The notes under the pieces: generated by a model
The model's database searches: none
What the model saw: the letters and a program-made list of their open reading frames with translations, nothing else
Told to the model about the DNA's origin: nothing
Source: Bacteroidia bacterium
GTDB lineage: Bacteria > Bacteroidota > Bacteroidia > B-17B0 > Aurantibacillaceae
Direction of reading: 5' to 3'
Assembly: GCA_016787445.1 (NCBI GenBank)
Contig: JAEUTQ010000052.1
Location: 1 to 38,217, forward strand
DNA length: 38,217 nucleotides
Position numbers and translations under genes: made by a program
Part shown: positions 1 to 7,358 of the stretch, one piece after another
Position numbering within the stretch: the first letter of the stretch is position 1
How the letters are laid out: every line of letters begins with the position of its first letter

Positions 1-22
1 TTTATTTTAGGACGTTTCTATA

Positions 23-985
23 ATGGGATTTTTCTCGAAATTATTCAGCAAAGAAGAAAAGCAGAGCCTCGATGAAGGCTTGTCGAAAACCAAAGAGAGT
101 TTTTTTGGTAAAATAGCAAAAGCTATTGCCGGAAAAAGCACAGTGGATGCTGATGTTCTGGATAATCTGGAAGAAGTATTAATTAGCGGTGATGTTGGCG
201 TTAACACCACCATTAAAATCATCAAACGTATTGAAGAACGCGTAGCGCGCGATAAATACGTTTCAACCAACGAGCTCAATACCATTCTTCGTGATGAAAT
301 TGCAGCTCTTCTCAAAGAAAATAATTCTGCTAACAACGCTTTCGATTTTACGGCACCGCTTACAAAAAAACCATATGTCATAATGGTGGTGGGCGTTAAT
401 GGTGTAGGAAAAACAACTACTATTGGCAAACTTTCTCATCAATTTAAACAAGCCGGAAAAAGTGTTGTACTTGGTGCGGCGGATACTTTCAGGGCTGCGG
501 CTGTAGACCAATTAATTATCTGGAGTGAACGTGTTGGTGTTCCTATTGTATCGCAAGGAATGGGTGCCGACCCGGCGAGTGTTGCGTTTGATACATTAAG
601 TAGTGCAGTTTCAAAAGATGCCGATGTGGTTATCATTGATACCGCAGGGCGTTTACATAACAAGGTTAATTTGATGAACGAATTAACCAAAATTAAAAAT
701 GTCATGAAAAAAGTGGTTCCTGACGCGCCACACGAAGTTTTATTGGTTTTAGATGGTAGTACAGGGCAAAACGCCATCGAACAATGTCGTCAGTTTACAG
801 CTGCCACCGATGTAAATGCTTTAGCCGTTACTAAACTGGATGGTACCGCAAAGGGTGGTGTGGTAATAGGTATCAGTGACGAGTTTAAAATTCCGGTTAA
901 ATACATAGGTGTTGGTGAAAAGATGACCGACCTACAGCTATTTAATGCACCGGAGTTTGTGGATAGCCTTTTTAATAAGGCTTGA
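23..985 (+). CDS. ftsY: Signal recognition particle receptor FtsY
   Basis: SRP receptor GTPase of 320 residues. It docks ribosome-SRP complexes at the inner membrane for co-translational insertion. Visible motifs are the P-loop at about 124-131 (GVNGVGKT), DTFRAAA at 154-160, DTAGR at 206-210, TKLDGTAKGG at 270-279 and the closing GVGEKMTDLQLF stretch from 297. The protein is essentially the NG domain with a short amphipathic start (MGFFSKLF). The long acidic A domain of Escherichia coli FtsY is absent, as is usual in Bacteroidota. The ATG at 23 gives the expected N-terminus. Only 22 bases precede it, so its promoter and upstream partners lie outside the window. The next gene follows 43 bases downstream on the same strand. 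Confidence 0.97.
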   Translation: MGFFSKLFSKEEKQSLDEGLSKTKESFFGKIAKAIAGKSTVDADVLDNLEEVLISGDVGVNTTIKIIKRIEERVARDKYVSTNELNTILRDEIAALLKENNSANNAFDFTAPLTKKPYVIMVVGVNGVGKTTTIGKLSHQFKQAGKSVVLGAADTFRAAAVDQLIIWSERVGVPIVSQGMGADPASVAFDTLSSAVSKDADVVIIDTAGRLHNKVNLMNELTKIKNVMKKVVPDAPHEVLLVLDGSTGQNAIEQCRQFTAATDVNALAVTKLDGTAKGGVVIGISDEFKIPVKYIGVGEKMTDLQLFNAPEFVDSLFNKA

Positions 986-1028
986 TAATATCACATTTAT
1001 TTTTATAATTTGGATTAAAATTAAGCTA

Positions 1029-2147
1029 ATGAAAAAACTTATTGGATTTTTCCTCCTTTGCATTTTTGCAATTAATGTGAATGCACAAGAAATTGTTTAC
1101 GACGATTTGATTTTCGAATCTGATTCTATTACCAAAGTATACAAACCAAAAAGCAAGAATTACGCTTTCATCCGATCTAAACGCGGAACAGAAGGTGTGG
1201 GAAAAACCTCAACAGGTGATTCAATCATAAATCTGCCAATCACCGATATTATTTTAGTGTTTACCGAAAACGAAGCGGGAGCTCTCGCTAAGCGTGAAAC
1301 AGCAAACCGCGAGCGCTGGGAAAATTTAATTAAAACCTATCCTCAGTTTTTTCAAGATAACACCAATTTAATCACCATGTGTCAATGCAGCATGAGTGGT
1401 GATGCAGAAGCTTTTAAACAAGCGCAAGGTTTCTATATTTATTACGCCGGAAAAGAAGAACCAAAGGCTCCTGAACCTGTAGTTGCTCCACCGGTGAAAG
1501 AAGAAAAATCTGCAAAAGCAGAGAAACCAAAGAAAGAAAAAGAAGAAAAGGTAAAGGAAGAAAAAGTTAAAGAGGAAAAAGCGCCTAAAGAAGAAAAAGC
1601 AGCGAAAGCCGAAAAGCCGAAAAAAGAAAAAGAGGTAAAAGAAGAAGTTGCAGCAGAACCTAAAAAGTCTAAGAAAGAAGAAGAAGTTCCGGTAGTAAAA
1701 GCGCCACTTCAAAAACGTGAAGGTTATGCTACTCCGAAAAAATCTAAAGATGTGAAGGCTTGTCGCCCTCCATGTTATGAAAGTGGCGGTGAAGAAATTT
1801 ATGATTTCTTCAAAGAGAATTTACCGTTAAACAAAAAACAAAAGAAGGCCGTAAAAGATTTATCTACTATTGTTCGCTTACAGTTAAACTTTGACGGAAC
1901 TATCAAAAAGATTTTTGTTCAAGGCGGCGACCCGGATATAAATAAACTTATAGAAGAAACCATTAAGAACAATATGAATACATGGTATCCGGCAGTGAAA
2001 GGTGGCGTAACGATTAAATCGGAAGTTAGACTAACATTAAAGTATGATAACTCTACTAAGGCTTTACGTCCGTCAGAAATAAACTATCTGCCTAAACCGG
2101 CACCAAAATGTACCTGTGTTCCGGATAGTCAATTATTCGATAATTAA
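1029..2147 (+). CDS. Secreted Lys/Glu-rich protein with TonB-like C-terminal domain
   Basis: 372-residue protein of unknown role. The ATG at 1029 is chosen because it gives a classic signal peptide (MKKLIGFFLLCIFAINVNA, cleavage before Q). The longer open frame begins at 945 inside ftsY and adds 28 residues that would bury this signal. Residues about 155-225 are a charged Lys/Glu/Ala/Pro linker in which AKAEKPKKEKE occurs twice, 30 residues apart. Residues about 275-340 resemble a TonB C-terminal fold: an LNFDGTIKKIFVQGG strand pair, a helix, then WYPAVKGG and a final beta strand. Two CxC-like Cys clusters flank the domain. TonB normally keeps an uncleaved membrane anchor, so this is more likely a periplasmic TonB_C-domain protein than an energy transducer. 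Function is inferred only from fold resemblance. Confidence 0.8.
   Translation: MKKLIGFFLLCIFAINVNAQEIVYDDLIFESDSITKVYKPKSKNYAFIRSKRGTEGVGKTSTGDSIINLPITDIILVFTENEAGALAKRETANRERWENLIKTYPQFFQDNTNLITMCQCSMSGDAEAFKQAQGFYIYYAGKEEPKAPEPVVAPPVKEEKSAKAEKPKKEKEEKVKEEKVKEEKAPKEEKAAKAEKPKKEKEVKEEVAAEPKKSKKEEEVPVVKAPLQKREGYATPKKSKDVKACRPPCYESGGEEIYDFFKENLPLNKKQKKAVKDLSTIVRLQLNFDGTIKKIFVQGGDPDINKLIEETIKNNMNTWYPAVKGGVTIKSEVRLTLKYDNSTKALRPSEINYLPKPAPKCTCVPDSQLFDN
1512..1634 (+). repeat. Lys/Glu-rich low-complexity coding repeat
   Basis: The 11-residue unit AKAEKPKKEKE occurs at residues 162-172 and 192-202 of the TonB-like protein (DNA from 1512 and from 1602). The units are separated by further KEEK-type repeats. 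The two copies use different synonymous codons (gca aaa gca gag versus gcg aaa gcc gaa), so the identity is kept at protein level and is not a recent DNA duplication. Confidence 0.75.
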
Positions 2148-2163
2148 AAATTTAGTCTTTATA

Positions 2164-2200
2164 AAAAAAGAAGCCGATTGATTTAATCGGCTTCTTTTTT
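2164..2200. terminator. Bidirectional rho-independent terminator
   Basis: A 15-base arm (aaaaaagaagccgat, 2164-2178) is perfectly complementary to 2186-2200 around a 7-base loop, with A and T tracts on the outer ends, so it can work in both directions. It sits between the convergent TonB-like gene and the zinc-ribbon gene. The 2186-2200 arm lies inside the last codons of the zinc-ribbon gene, whose stop codon is in the loop. Confidence 0.88.
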
Positions 2201-2548
2201 GCTTTTTACCAAGAGAATTTTTTCGTTTTCCAGGGGTAAATAACCAAATTCATAACAGAAGTAATACAATTTACTTTCTTTCGTTTTCACGAGATTGGTA
2301 AAATAATTAAAATTAAATCCTGCTGATGATAGTTTTTGTTTTGAAACAGTCACTGTAGCTCCGGTTAATAAATCCTCCATGATCCTTCTGTTTTTACGAA
2401 GGATGTTATTAATGTTTCGAACGTGATTGTTGGTATCGCTATTAAGTTTATTGTTATAGGAATTCCGGCAAATATCATTGCAGAATTTTTTGTCTGCCCT
2501 ACCTTTAATCGGCTCACCGCAATCTAAACAAACTTTCTTTTCGCTCAT
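2183..2548 (-). CDS. Small zinc-ribbon protein
   Basis: 121-residue protein of a family common in Bacteroidota, function unknown. The N-terminus carries a four-cysteine zinc ribbon: C7 and C10 (CLDC), C23 and C27 (CNDIC) with the pattern CGEPIKGRADKKFC. A basic stretch follows (LRKNRRIMEDLL), then a C-terminal part with VSKQKLSSAGFNFNYFTN. The shape suggests nucleic-acid or protein binding, but nothing in the sequence proves it. It starts 10 bases after rfbB on the same strand and is probably the last gene of the sugar operon, although its role need not be linked. Its final codons form one arm of the terminator at 2164-2200. Confidence 0.85.
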   Translation of the reverse strand: MSEKKVCLDCGEPIKGRADKKFCNDICRNSYNNKLNSDTNNHVRNINNILRKNRRIMEDLLTGATVTVSKQKLSSAGFNFNYFTNLVKTKESKLYYFCYEFGYLPLENEKILLVKSKKEAD

Positions 2549-2558
2549 TTCAAAAAAA

Positions 2559-3611
2559 TTAGCGTTTCACGTATTGTTGCTCGTAGTATTTTTGATAATC
2601 ACCTGAAGTTACATTTTGCAACCATTCCTCATTCGCCAAATACCAATCTACTGTTCTTTCTAGGCCTTCTTCAAACTGTAAGCTTGGTTTCCATCCTAAT
2701 TCGTTTTGCAATTTTGTAGAATCTATAGCATAACGTAAATCGTGACCGGCACGATCTTTTACAAATGTGATTAGTTTTTCATTGGTGCCTTCTGCCCTAC
2801 CCAACTTCTTATCCATAATTTTACAAAGCAAACGAATTACATCAATGTTTGTCCACTCATTGTGTCCGCCAATGTTATAAGTACTTCCTGCTTTTGCGTT
2901 ATGAAAAATAACATCAATTGCACGCGCATGATCTTCAACAAATAACCAATCACGCACATTTTCACCTTTACCATAAATAGGCAATGGCTTGTTGTTTTTA
3001 ATATTACTGATACAAAGCGGAATTAATTTCTCAGGAAAATGATTTGGTCCGTAATTATTAGAGCAATTTGAAATTAGTGAAGGCAATCCGTAAGTATCAT
3101 GATAAGCTCTTACAAAATGATCGGAGCTTGCTTTTGAAGCTGAATACGGGCTATGCGGATCGTAAGAAGTTGTTTCGGTAAACATTCCGGTTTCACCAAG
3201 TGAACCATACACCTCATCAGTACTTACGTGATAAAACAGTTTAAAGGCATTAGTGTTTTCCTTGTAAATGGTTTTTGCTGCATTTAAAAGATTTACGGTG
3301 CCGATAACATTCGTATAAACAAATTCCAATGGATTTGTAATACTTCTATCAACATGACTTTCGGCTGCTAAATGAATAACTGCTCCAAATTTAAGTTCGG
3401 AAAAAAGCTTATTGATAAAATCTGCATCAACAATATCTCCCTTTACGAATTTGTAATTCGGTTTATTCTCAATATCCTTTAAATTAGCAAGGTTTCCAGC
3501 ATAGGTTAACTTATCTAAATTGTAAATGGTGTAAGACGGGTATTTGTTTACAAATAATCTCACCACGTGAGAACCAATAAAACCTGCGCCACCTGTAATT
3601 AAAATTTTCAT
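2559..3611 (-). CDS. rfbB: dTDP-glucose 4,6-dehydratase
   Basis: 350-residue extended short-chain dehydrogenase that converts dTDP-glucose to dTDP-4-keto-6-deoxyglucose, the entry step to rhamnose and other 6-deoxysugars of surface polysaccharide. NAD-binding GGAGFIG is at 7-13. The catalytic T131-D132-E133 (STDEVYG) and Y156-x3-K160 (YSASK) are intact, and SNNYGPNHFPEKLIP is the family signature. Length and motifs are those of RfbB/RmlB. RmlA, RmlC and RmlD partners are not in the window. It lies 69 bases after the UDP-sugar dehydrogenase and 10 bases before the zinc-ribbon gene. Confidence 0.95.
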   Translation of the reverse strand: MKILITGGAGFIGSHVVRLFVNKYPSYTIYNLDKLTYAGNLANLKDIENKPNYKFVKGDIVDADFINKLFSELKFGAVIHLAAESHVDRSITNPLEFVYTNVIGTVNLLNAAKTIYKENTNAFKLFYHVSTDEVYGSLGETGMFTETTSYDPHSPYSASKASSDHFVRAYHDTYGLPSLISNCSNNYGPNHFPEKLIPLCISNIKNNKPLPIYGKGENVRDWLFVEDHARAIDVIFHNAKAGSTYNIGGHNEWTNIDVIRLLCKIMDKKLGRAEGTNEKLITFVKDRAGHDLRYAIDSTKLQNELGWKPSLQFEEGLERTVDWYLANEEWLQNVTSGDYQKYYEQQYVKR

Positions 3612-3680
3612 TTTCGTTTTTTATTTAGTTAATGTAGCGGATGAAAATTTATTGTCCAAAATTTCCATTCTTAACATTAA

Positions 3681-4973
3681 TTATAAACTCCAATAAGTAA
3701 GATTCTTAATCTTACCTTTATACATACCTTTTACGTCCACTAAAATTCCCTTTTTACTCAAAACAGAATTAAAGTACTTTTCATCCAATGATTTATACTC
3801 CTTATGATTTACGGCAACAATCACTCCATCATAGCCTTTACCTAATTTATTTAAACCAAAACCATATTCGTGTTTAAGTTCATCACTGTCTGCATGCGGA
3901 TCTACAATTTCAACCTTCACACCAAATGATTTTAATTCCTTAACAATGTCGGCTACTTTGCTATTACGTATATCACTCACATCTTCTTTAAATGTGGCGC
4001 CCATCACTAATACTTTTGACTTAGAAATATTTTTACCGGCAGCAATAATTTTCTTTACACAGGTTTTAGCAACGTAGAAACCCATGCTATCATTCACATA
4101 ACGACCACTATTGATGACGCGTGCATGATAACCCATTTCCTCCGCCTTGTAAGTCAAGTAATATGGATCGACACCAATACAATGTCCGCCTACTAAGCCC
4201 GGAGAAAATTTTAAGAAATTCCATTTAGTACCTGCTGCTTCCAATACTTCATATGTATTAATTCCAATGCGTGAGAAAATAATTGAAAGCTCATTCATTA
4301 AAGCGATGTTTACGTCGCGCTGTGTGTTCTCAATAATTTTTGCCGCTTCAGCAACCTTAATGGAAGAAGCTTTATGAGTGCCCGGCTCAACAATAATTTC
4401 GTAAACCTTAGAAATATTCTCTAAGCTTTCTTTATCGCATCCAGAAACAATTTTTAAAATTTTAGTGATAGTATGTTCCTTATCACCAGGATTGATGCGC
4501 TCAGGAGAATATCCAACTTTAAAATCTTTCACAAATTTTAATCCTGATTCCTTTTCCAAAACAGGGATACAATCCTCTTCGGTACAACCCGGATAAACTG
4601 TAGATTCATAAACAACGTAATCGCCTTTCTTCAATACTTTTCCTACAGTCGTTGAAGCGCCGATTAATGGTTTTAAGTCCGGTAAATTATGCTCATCAAT
4701 TGGTGTTGGCACTGCAACAATAAAAAAGTTGGCCTTCTTTAAATCTTCTAATTTATGTGTGAACGTAATATCTGAATTAGCAAAATCCTTCTTAGTCAAT
4801 TCCTGACTTGGGTCAATGCCCTTTTTCATCATATTAACGCGCTTCTCGTTAATATCAAATCCGATAACTTTAACTTTTTTAGCAAAGGCAAGCGCAATTG
4901 GTAAACCAACATAGCCTAAACCTATTACGGCAATTCTCGCGTCTTTGTCTAAAATTCTTTTATAGATACTCAT
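3681..4973 (-). CDS. UDP-N-acetylhexosamine 6-dehydrogenase (TviB/WbpO type)
   Basis: 430-residue nucleotide-sugar dehydrogenase that oxidises C6 of a UDP-N-acetylhexosamine to the uronic acid in two NAD-dependent steps. The NAD site GLGYVG is at 18-23, and the catalytic cysteine is C265 in GLVGGHCIGVDPYYL. The G-V-D-P-Y-Y context is closer to TviB/WbpO (UDP-GalNAc or UDP-GlcNAc 6-dehydrogenase) than to WbpA, as I recall these families, so the hexosamine epimer is uncertain. The C-terminal UDP-binding domain follows (KVLVMGATFKEDVSDIRNSK). It starts 10 bases after the oxidoreductase gene upstream. Its product fits as the substrate of that enzyme. Confidence 0.92.
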   Translation of the reverse strand: MSIYKRILDKDARIAVIGLGYVGLPIALAFAKKVKVIGFDINEKRVNMMKKGIDPSQELTKKDFANSDITFTHKLEDLKKANFFIVAVPTPIDEHNLPDLKPLIGASTTVGKVLKKGDYVVYESTVYPGCTEEDCIPVLEKESGLKFVKDFKVGYSPERINPGDKEHTITKILKIVSGCDKESLENISKVYEIIVEPGTHKASSIKVAEAAKIIENTQRDVNIALMNELSIIFSRIGINTYEVLEAAGTKWNFLKFSPGLVGGHCIGVDPYYLTYKAEEMGYHARVINSGRYVNDSMGFYVAKTCVKKIIAAGKNISKSKVLVMGATFKEDVSDIRNSKVADIVKELKSFGVKVEIVDPHADSDELKHEYGFGLNKLGKGYDGVIVAVNHKEYKSLDEKYFNSVLSKKGILVDVKGMYKGKIKNLTYWSL

Positions 4974-4983
4974 ATAGAAATTA

Positions 4984-6015
4984 TTACATGTTTTTAATTA
5001 CTGAATCGGGACGTAAAGCGTAAATACGCTCAATGATATCAACCACTTTTAATCCTTCTAAAGCATTTGTGGTGATTTTATTTTTACCGGTTAAGGTTTC
5101 AACAACATTGTCTATTACATAATTATGATTGTTAGCCGAACCTTTATATGCTCCATAATCATTTGCAGGATTAGTGGCATCCAACTTTGGCATGGTGTAA
5201 TCTTTAATGTTACACACTTCAATTTGATCCATGTATTGTCCTCCCACCTTGACACTTCCTTTGCTTCCAACAATTGTTAGAGAAGATTCTAAGTTTTTAT
5301 CCCATACTGCAGTGCTGTAATTAATGCAACCCATGCCACCATTAACAAAATCAAAACTCACAAATCCGCTATCTTCGAATGCCGTTGATTTTTGATGATT
5401 AAAATCGGCGAATTTTGCTTGTATGTTTTGTATATCGCCGAATAGCCAATACATAATATCAATCCAATGTGAGAACTGAGTGAATAACGTACCTCCATCT
5501 AAGGCGTGCGTTCCTTTCCATCCGCCCGGCTTGTAATAACGTTCGTCACGATTCCAGTAACAATTAAGTTGTACCATATATACATCGCCTATGATTTTCT
5601 TCTCTACCACTTCCTTTAACCAAACGCTTGGAGGTGAATAACGGTTTTGCATTACACAGAAAACTGTTTTATGTTGGTGCAAAGCTTTGTAAATTATTTT
5701 TTCGCAATCGGATTTAGAAAGAGCCATTGGTTTTTCAACTACAACATTTTTTCCCGACTCCAATGCTTTTAATGAATGCTCGGCATGCAGACCGTTAGGT
5801 GTACAAACATTCACTACCTCAACTTCCGGATGATTTTTTAAAAGATCGTCAACTTTAGAATAAAACTTTTCTTTTAAATCATCGAGGCCTAATTTTTCCT
5901 TAGGTAAAATATCACATACCGCTATTAGTTCGCATGCTTCATTTCTTCGAACCATTTCCGCATGACGTTTACCGATATGCCCTTGCCCTACTACCGCAAA
6001 TTTTATTTTTGTCAT
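4984..6015 (-). CDS. Gfo/Idh/MocA-family oxidoreductase (WbpB/WlbA-like)
   Basis: 343-residue NAD-dependent sugar dehydrogenase. The Rossmann motif GQGHIG is at 10-15, the family EKP triad is at 94-96 (VVVEKPMALS), and the substrate-domain motif GGTLFTQFSHWIDIMYW contains the usual catalytic His. The GHIGKRHAEM start and its place between a UDP-HexNAc dehydrogenase and a WbpD-like acetyltransferase point to oxidation of C3 of UDP-N-acetylhexosaminuronate, as in WbpB/WlbA. The two flanking genes are almost abutting (2 and 10 bases), so they are one transcription unit. Specificity is inferred from context. Confidence 0.88.
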   Translation of the reverse strand: MTKIKFAVVGQGHIGKRHAEMVRRNEACELIAVCDILPKEKLGLDDLKEKFYSKVDDLLKNHPEVEVVNVCTPNGLHAEHSLKALESGKNVVVEKPMALSKSDCEKIIYKALHQHKTVFCVMQNRYSPPSVWLKEVVEKKIIGDVYMVQLNCYWNRDERYYKPGGWKGTHALDGGTLFTQFSHWIDIMYWLFGDIQNIQAKFADFNHQKSTAFEDSGFVSFDFVNGGMGCINYSTAVWDKNLESSLTIVGSKGSVKVGGQYMDQIEVCNIKDYTMPKLDATNPANDYGAYKGSANNHNYVIDNVVETLTGKNKITTNALEGLKVVDIIERIYALRPDSVIKNM

Positions 6016-6017
6016 AA

Positions 6018-6602
6018 TTAAGAGATACGCTTAACAGTATTGTTTTCCAATTTATATTTTTGTCCACTTTCCTTACAAGTTGCAAAACCATCTTTATCGA
6101 ATTCGAGACGATGACCAAATTCACTCATCCATCCCATTTGACGTCCTGGATTTCCAACAATAAGAGCATATGCAGGAACCGTTTTTGTAACTACTGTGCC
6201 AGCACCAATGAAAGCAAACTCTCCAATATCGTGTCCGCATACAATTGTTGCATTAGCGCCAATAGAAGCGCCCTTGCCTACATGAGTTTTTGCATATTCA
6301 GATTTACGATTCACGGCGCTTCGTGGATTAATTACATTTGTAAAAACCATCGATGGACCAAGAAAAACATCATCATCGCAAGTAACACCGGTGTAAATTG
6401 AAACGTTATTTTGAACCTTCACATTTTTACCTAGAACTACATCGGGCGAAATAACTACATTCTGTCCGATGTTACAATTATCCCCCAAAACACAATTAGG
6501 CATAATATGAGAAAAGTGCCAAATTTTAACGCCCTTTCCTATTTTACAGCCATCATCGATCACAGCTGTTGGATGCGCAAAATATTCTTTAACAGTTTCC
6601 AT
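6018..6602 (-). CDS. Left-handed beta-helix N-acetyltransferase (WbpD/WlbB-like)
   Basis: 194-residue hexapeptide-repeat acyltransferase, expected to acetylate the 3-amino group of UDP-2-acetamido-3-amino-2,3-dideoxyuronate. Repeated hexapeptides run through most of the chain (IGQNVVISPDVVLGKNVKVQ and others), followed by INPRSAVNRK, GASIGANATIVCG and a GWMSEFGHRL tail typical of WbpD/WlbB. The open frame can begin at a TTG at 6611, but I place the start at the ATG at 6602. The promoter at 6616-6647 would start the transcript near 6609, leaving no room for the TTG. It is the first gene of the sugar operon. Confidence 0.9.
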   Translation of the reverse strand: METVKEYFAHPTAVIDDGCKIGKGVKIWHFSHIMPNCVLGDNCNIGQNVVISPDVVLGKNVKVQNNVSIYTGVTCDDDVFLGPSMVFTNVINPRSAVNRKSEYAKTHVGKGASIGANATIVCGHDIGEFAFIGAGTVVTKTVPAYALIVGNPGRQMGWMSEFGHRLEFDKDGFATCKESGQKYKLENNTVKRIS

Positions 6603-6615
6603 AAAAGACAAACAA

Positions 6616-6647
6616 CAAACATAAGAAAACTGTGCATAATCAACAAA
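6616..6647 (-). promoter_or_regulatory. Bacteroidota-type promoter of the nucleotide-sugar operon
   Basis: On the minus strand TTTG (6647-6644), a 20-base spacer, then TATGTTTG (6623-6616) match the Bacteroidota consensus TTTG-N19-21-TAnnTTTG exactly. Initiation would fall about 7 bases downstream near 6609, just before the ATG at 6602, giving a very short leader. Confidence 0.65.
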
Positions 6648-6667
6648 TTACAATTGAGTAATTAAAG

Positions 6668-7276
6668 CTAAAACCGATAAATAAAATGAAAATTGGAAGG
6701 ACTGACGAATAATGCCACCTGTTGTTGATTAGCCTTTACTTTTATTCTCAGTTTTTTATTCATCTGATACATGAACGCATCAAAAAACAATAAGGCGGTG
6801 CCCTGAACGATGAATGATTTACCAAATCCACTATACATTTCTTTTTCTTTAATATTTTGGCGGCTTTTCGCGAATTCCATAGCCCCGATTCCTGCTCCAA
6901 TGTAAACGACGTCCAATCCGGCATTAATCAAAAATATTTTTTCTGTCCTCTTAAGGTCAGTTGATAATTGCTGAGTATTTGAATAGGTTTTGGGTTTAGC
7001 AACTAGTGAAGGAACCGCAATTACTAAATTAACGAGTCCCCATCCTGAATTCATCGAATAAAAGCATTTTTCCTCATAGGAGTGTGTGATTAAAGCGGCT
7101 GTTCCTGAAGCAATATTTACTGATGCCCAGGAGGTTAGAAATACCATTCCACGCTTATTCAATTGCTGCTTTTCTAAGGTCCAATTTTTCACCGAAACGG
7201 TATCTTGTGCCTCTAAATCAGCCACTAATAAAGAAAATGTGACCACTTTTAAAATGTTGAGTACTTTTTGAATCAT
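6668..7276 (-). CDS. Hypothetical membrane protein
   Basis: 202-residue protein. It has a signal peptide (MIQKVLNILKVVTFSLLVADLEA, cleavage before Q) and then three or four hydrophobic segments, at roughly 43-62, 78-93, 115-131 and 150-168. The stretch with WASVNIASGTAAL followed by FYSMNSGWGLVNLVIAVPSL resembles a small Bacteroidota family that I recall as DUF6992; this assignment is from memory and tentative. No catalytic motif is visible. It lies between the sugar operon and the divergent T9SS cargo, 56 bases before the sugar-operon promoter area, and may be a separate unit. Confidence 0.7.
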   Translation of the reverse strand: MIQKVLNILKVVTFSLLVADLEAQDTVSVKNWTLEKQQLNKRGMVFLTSWASVNIASGTAALITHSYEEKCFYSMNSGWGLVNLVIAVPSLVAKPKTYSNTQQLSTDLKRTEKIFLINAGLDVVYIGAGIGAMEFAKSRQNIKEKEMYSGFGKSFIVQGTALLFFDAFMYQMNKKLRIKVKANQQQVALFVSPSNFHFIYRF

Positions 7277-7301
7277 TTATTTCCATTTATTTTTATATTT
7301 G
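7267..7301 (+). promoter_or_regulatory. Putative promoter of the large T9SS-secreted protein gene
   Basis: TATATTTG at 7294-7301 matches TAnnTTTG exactly. An upstream TTTG at 7267-7270 is 23 bases away, slightly longer than the usual spacer. Initiation near 7308 would leave a leader of about 50 bases before the ATG at 7359. The upstream box overlaps the start of the divergent gene at 7276. Confidence 0.5.
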
Positions 7302-7358
7302 ACAAAATTTAGTCAGATTTGTTAAAATAATCTAAATATTAAAATTACATAGATTGAT

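Noticed and set aside
945..1028. Start of the TonB-like protein inside ftsY
   Set aside because: The ATG at 1029 gives a clean signal peptide. The extension overlaps the conserved end of ftsY.
1368..1712. Minus-strand open frame of 114 residues full of Phe/Leu/Arg
   Set aside because: It is the antisense of the Lys/Glu-rich linker codons, and its Phe-rich composition comes from A-rich coding DNA.
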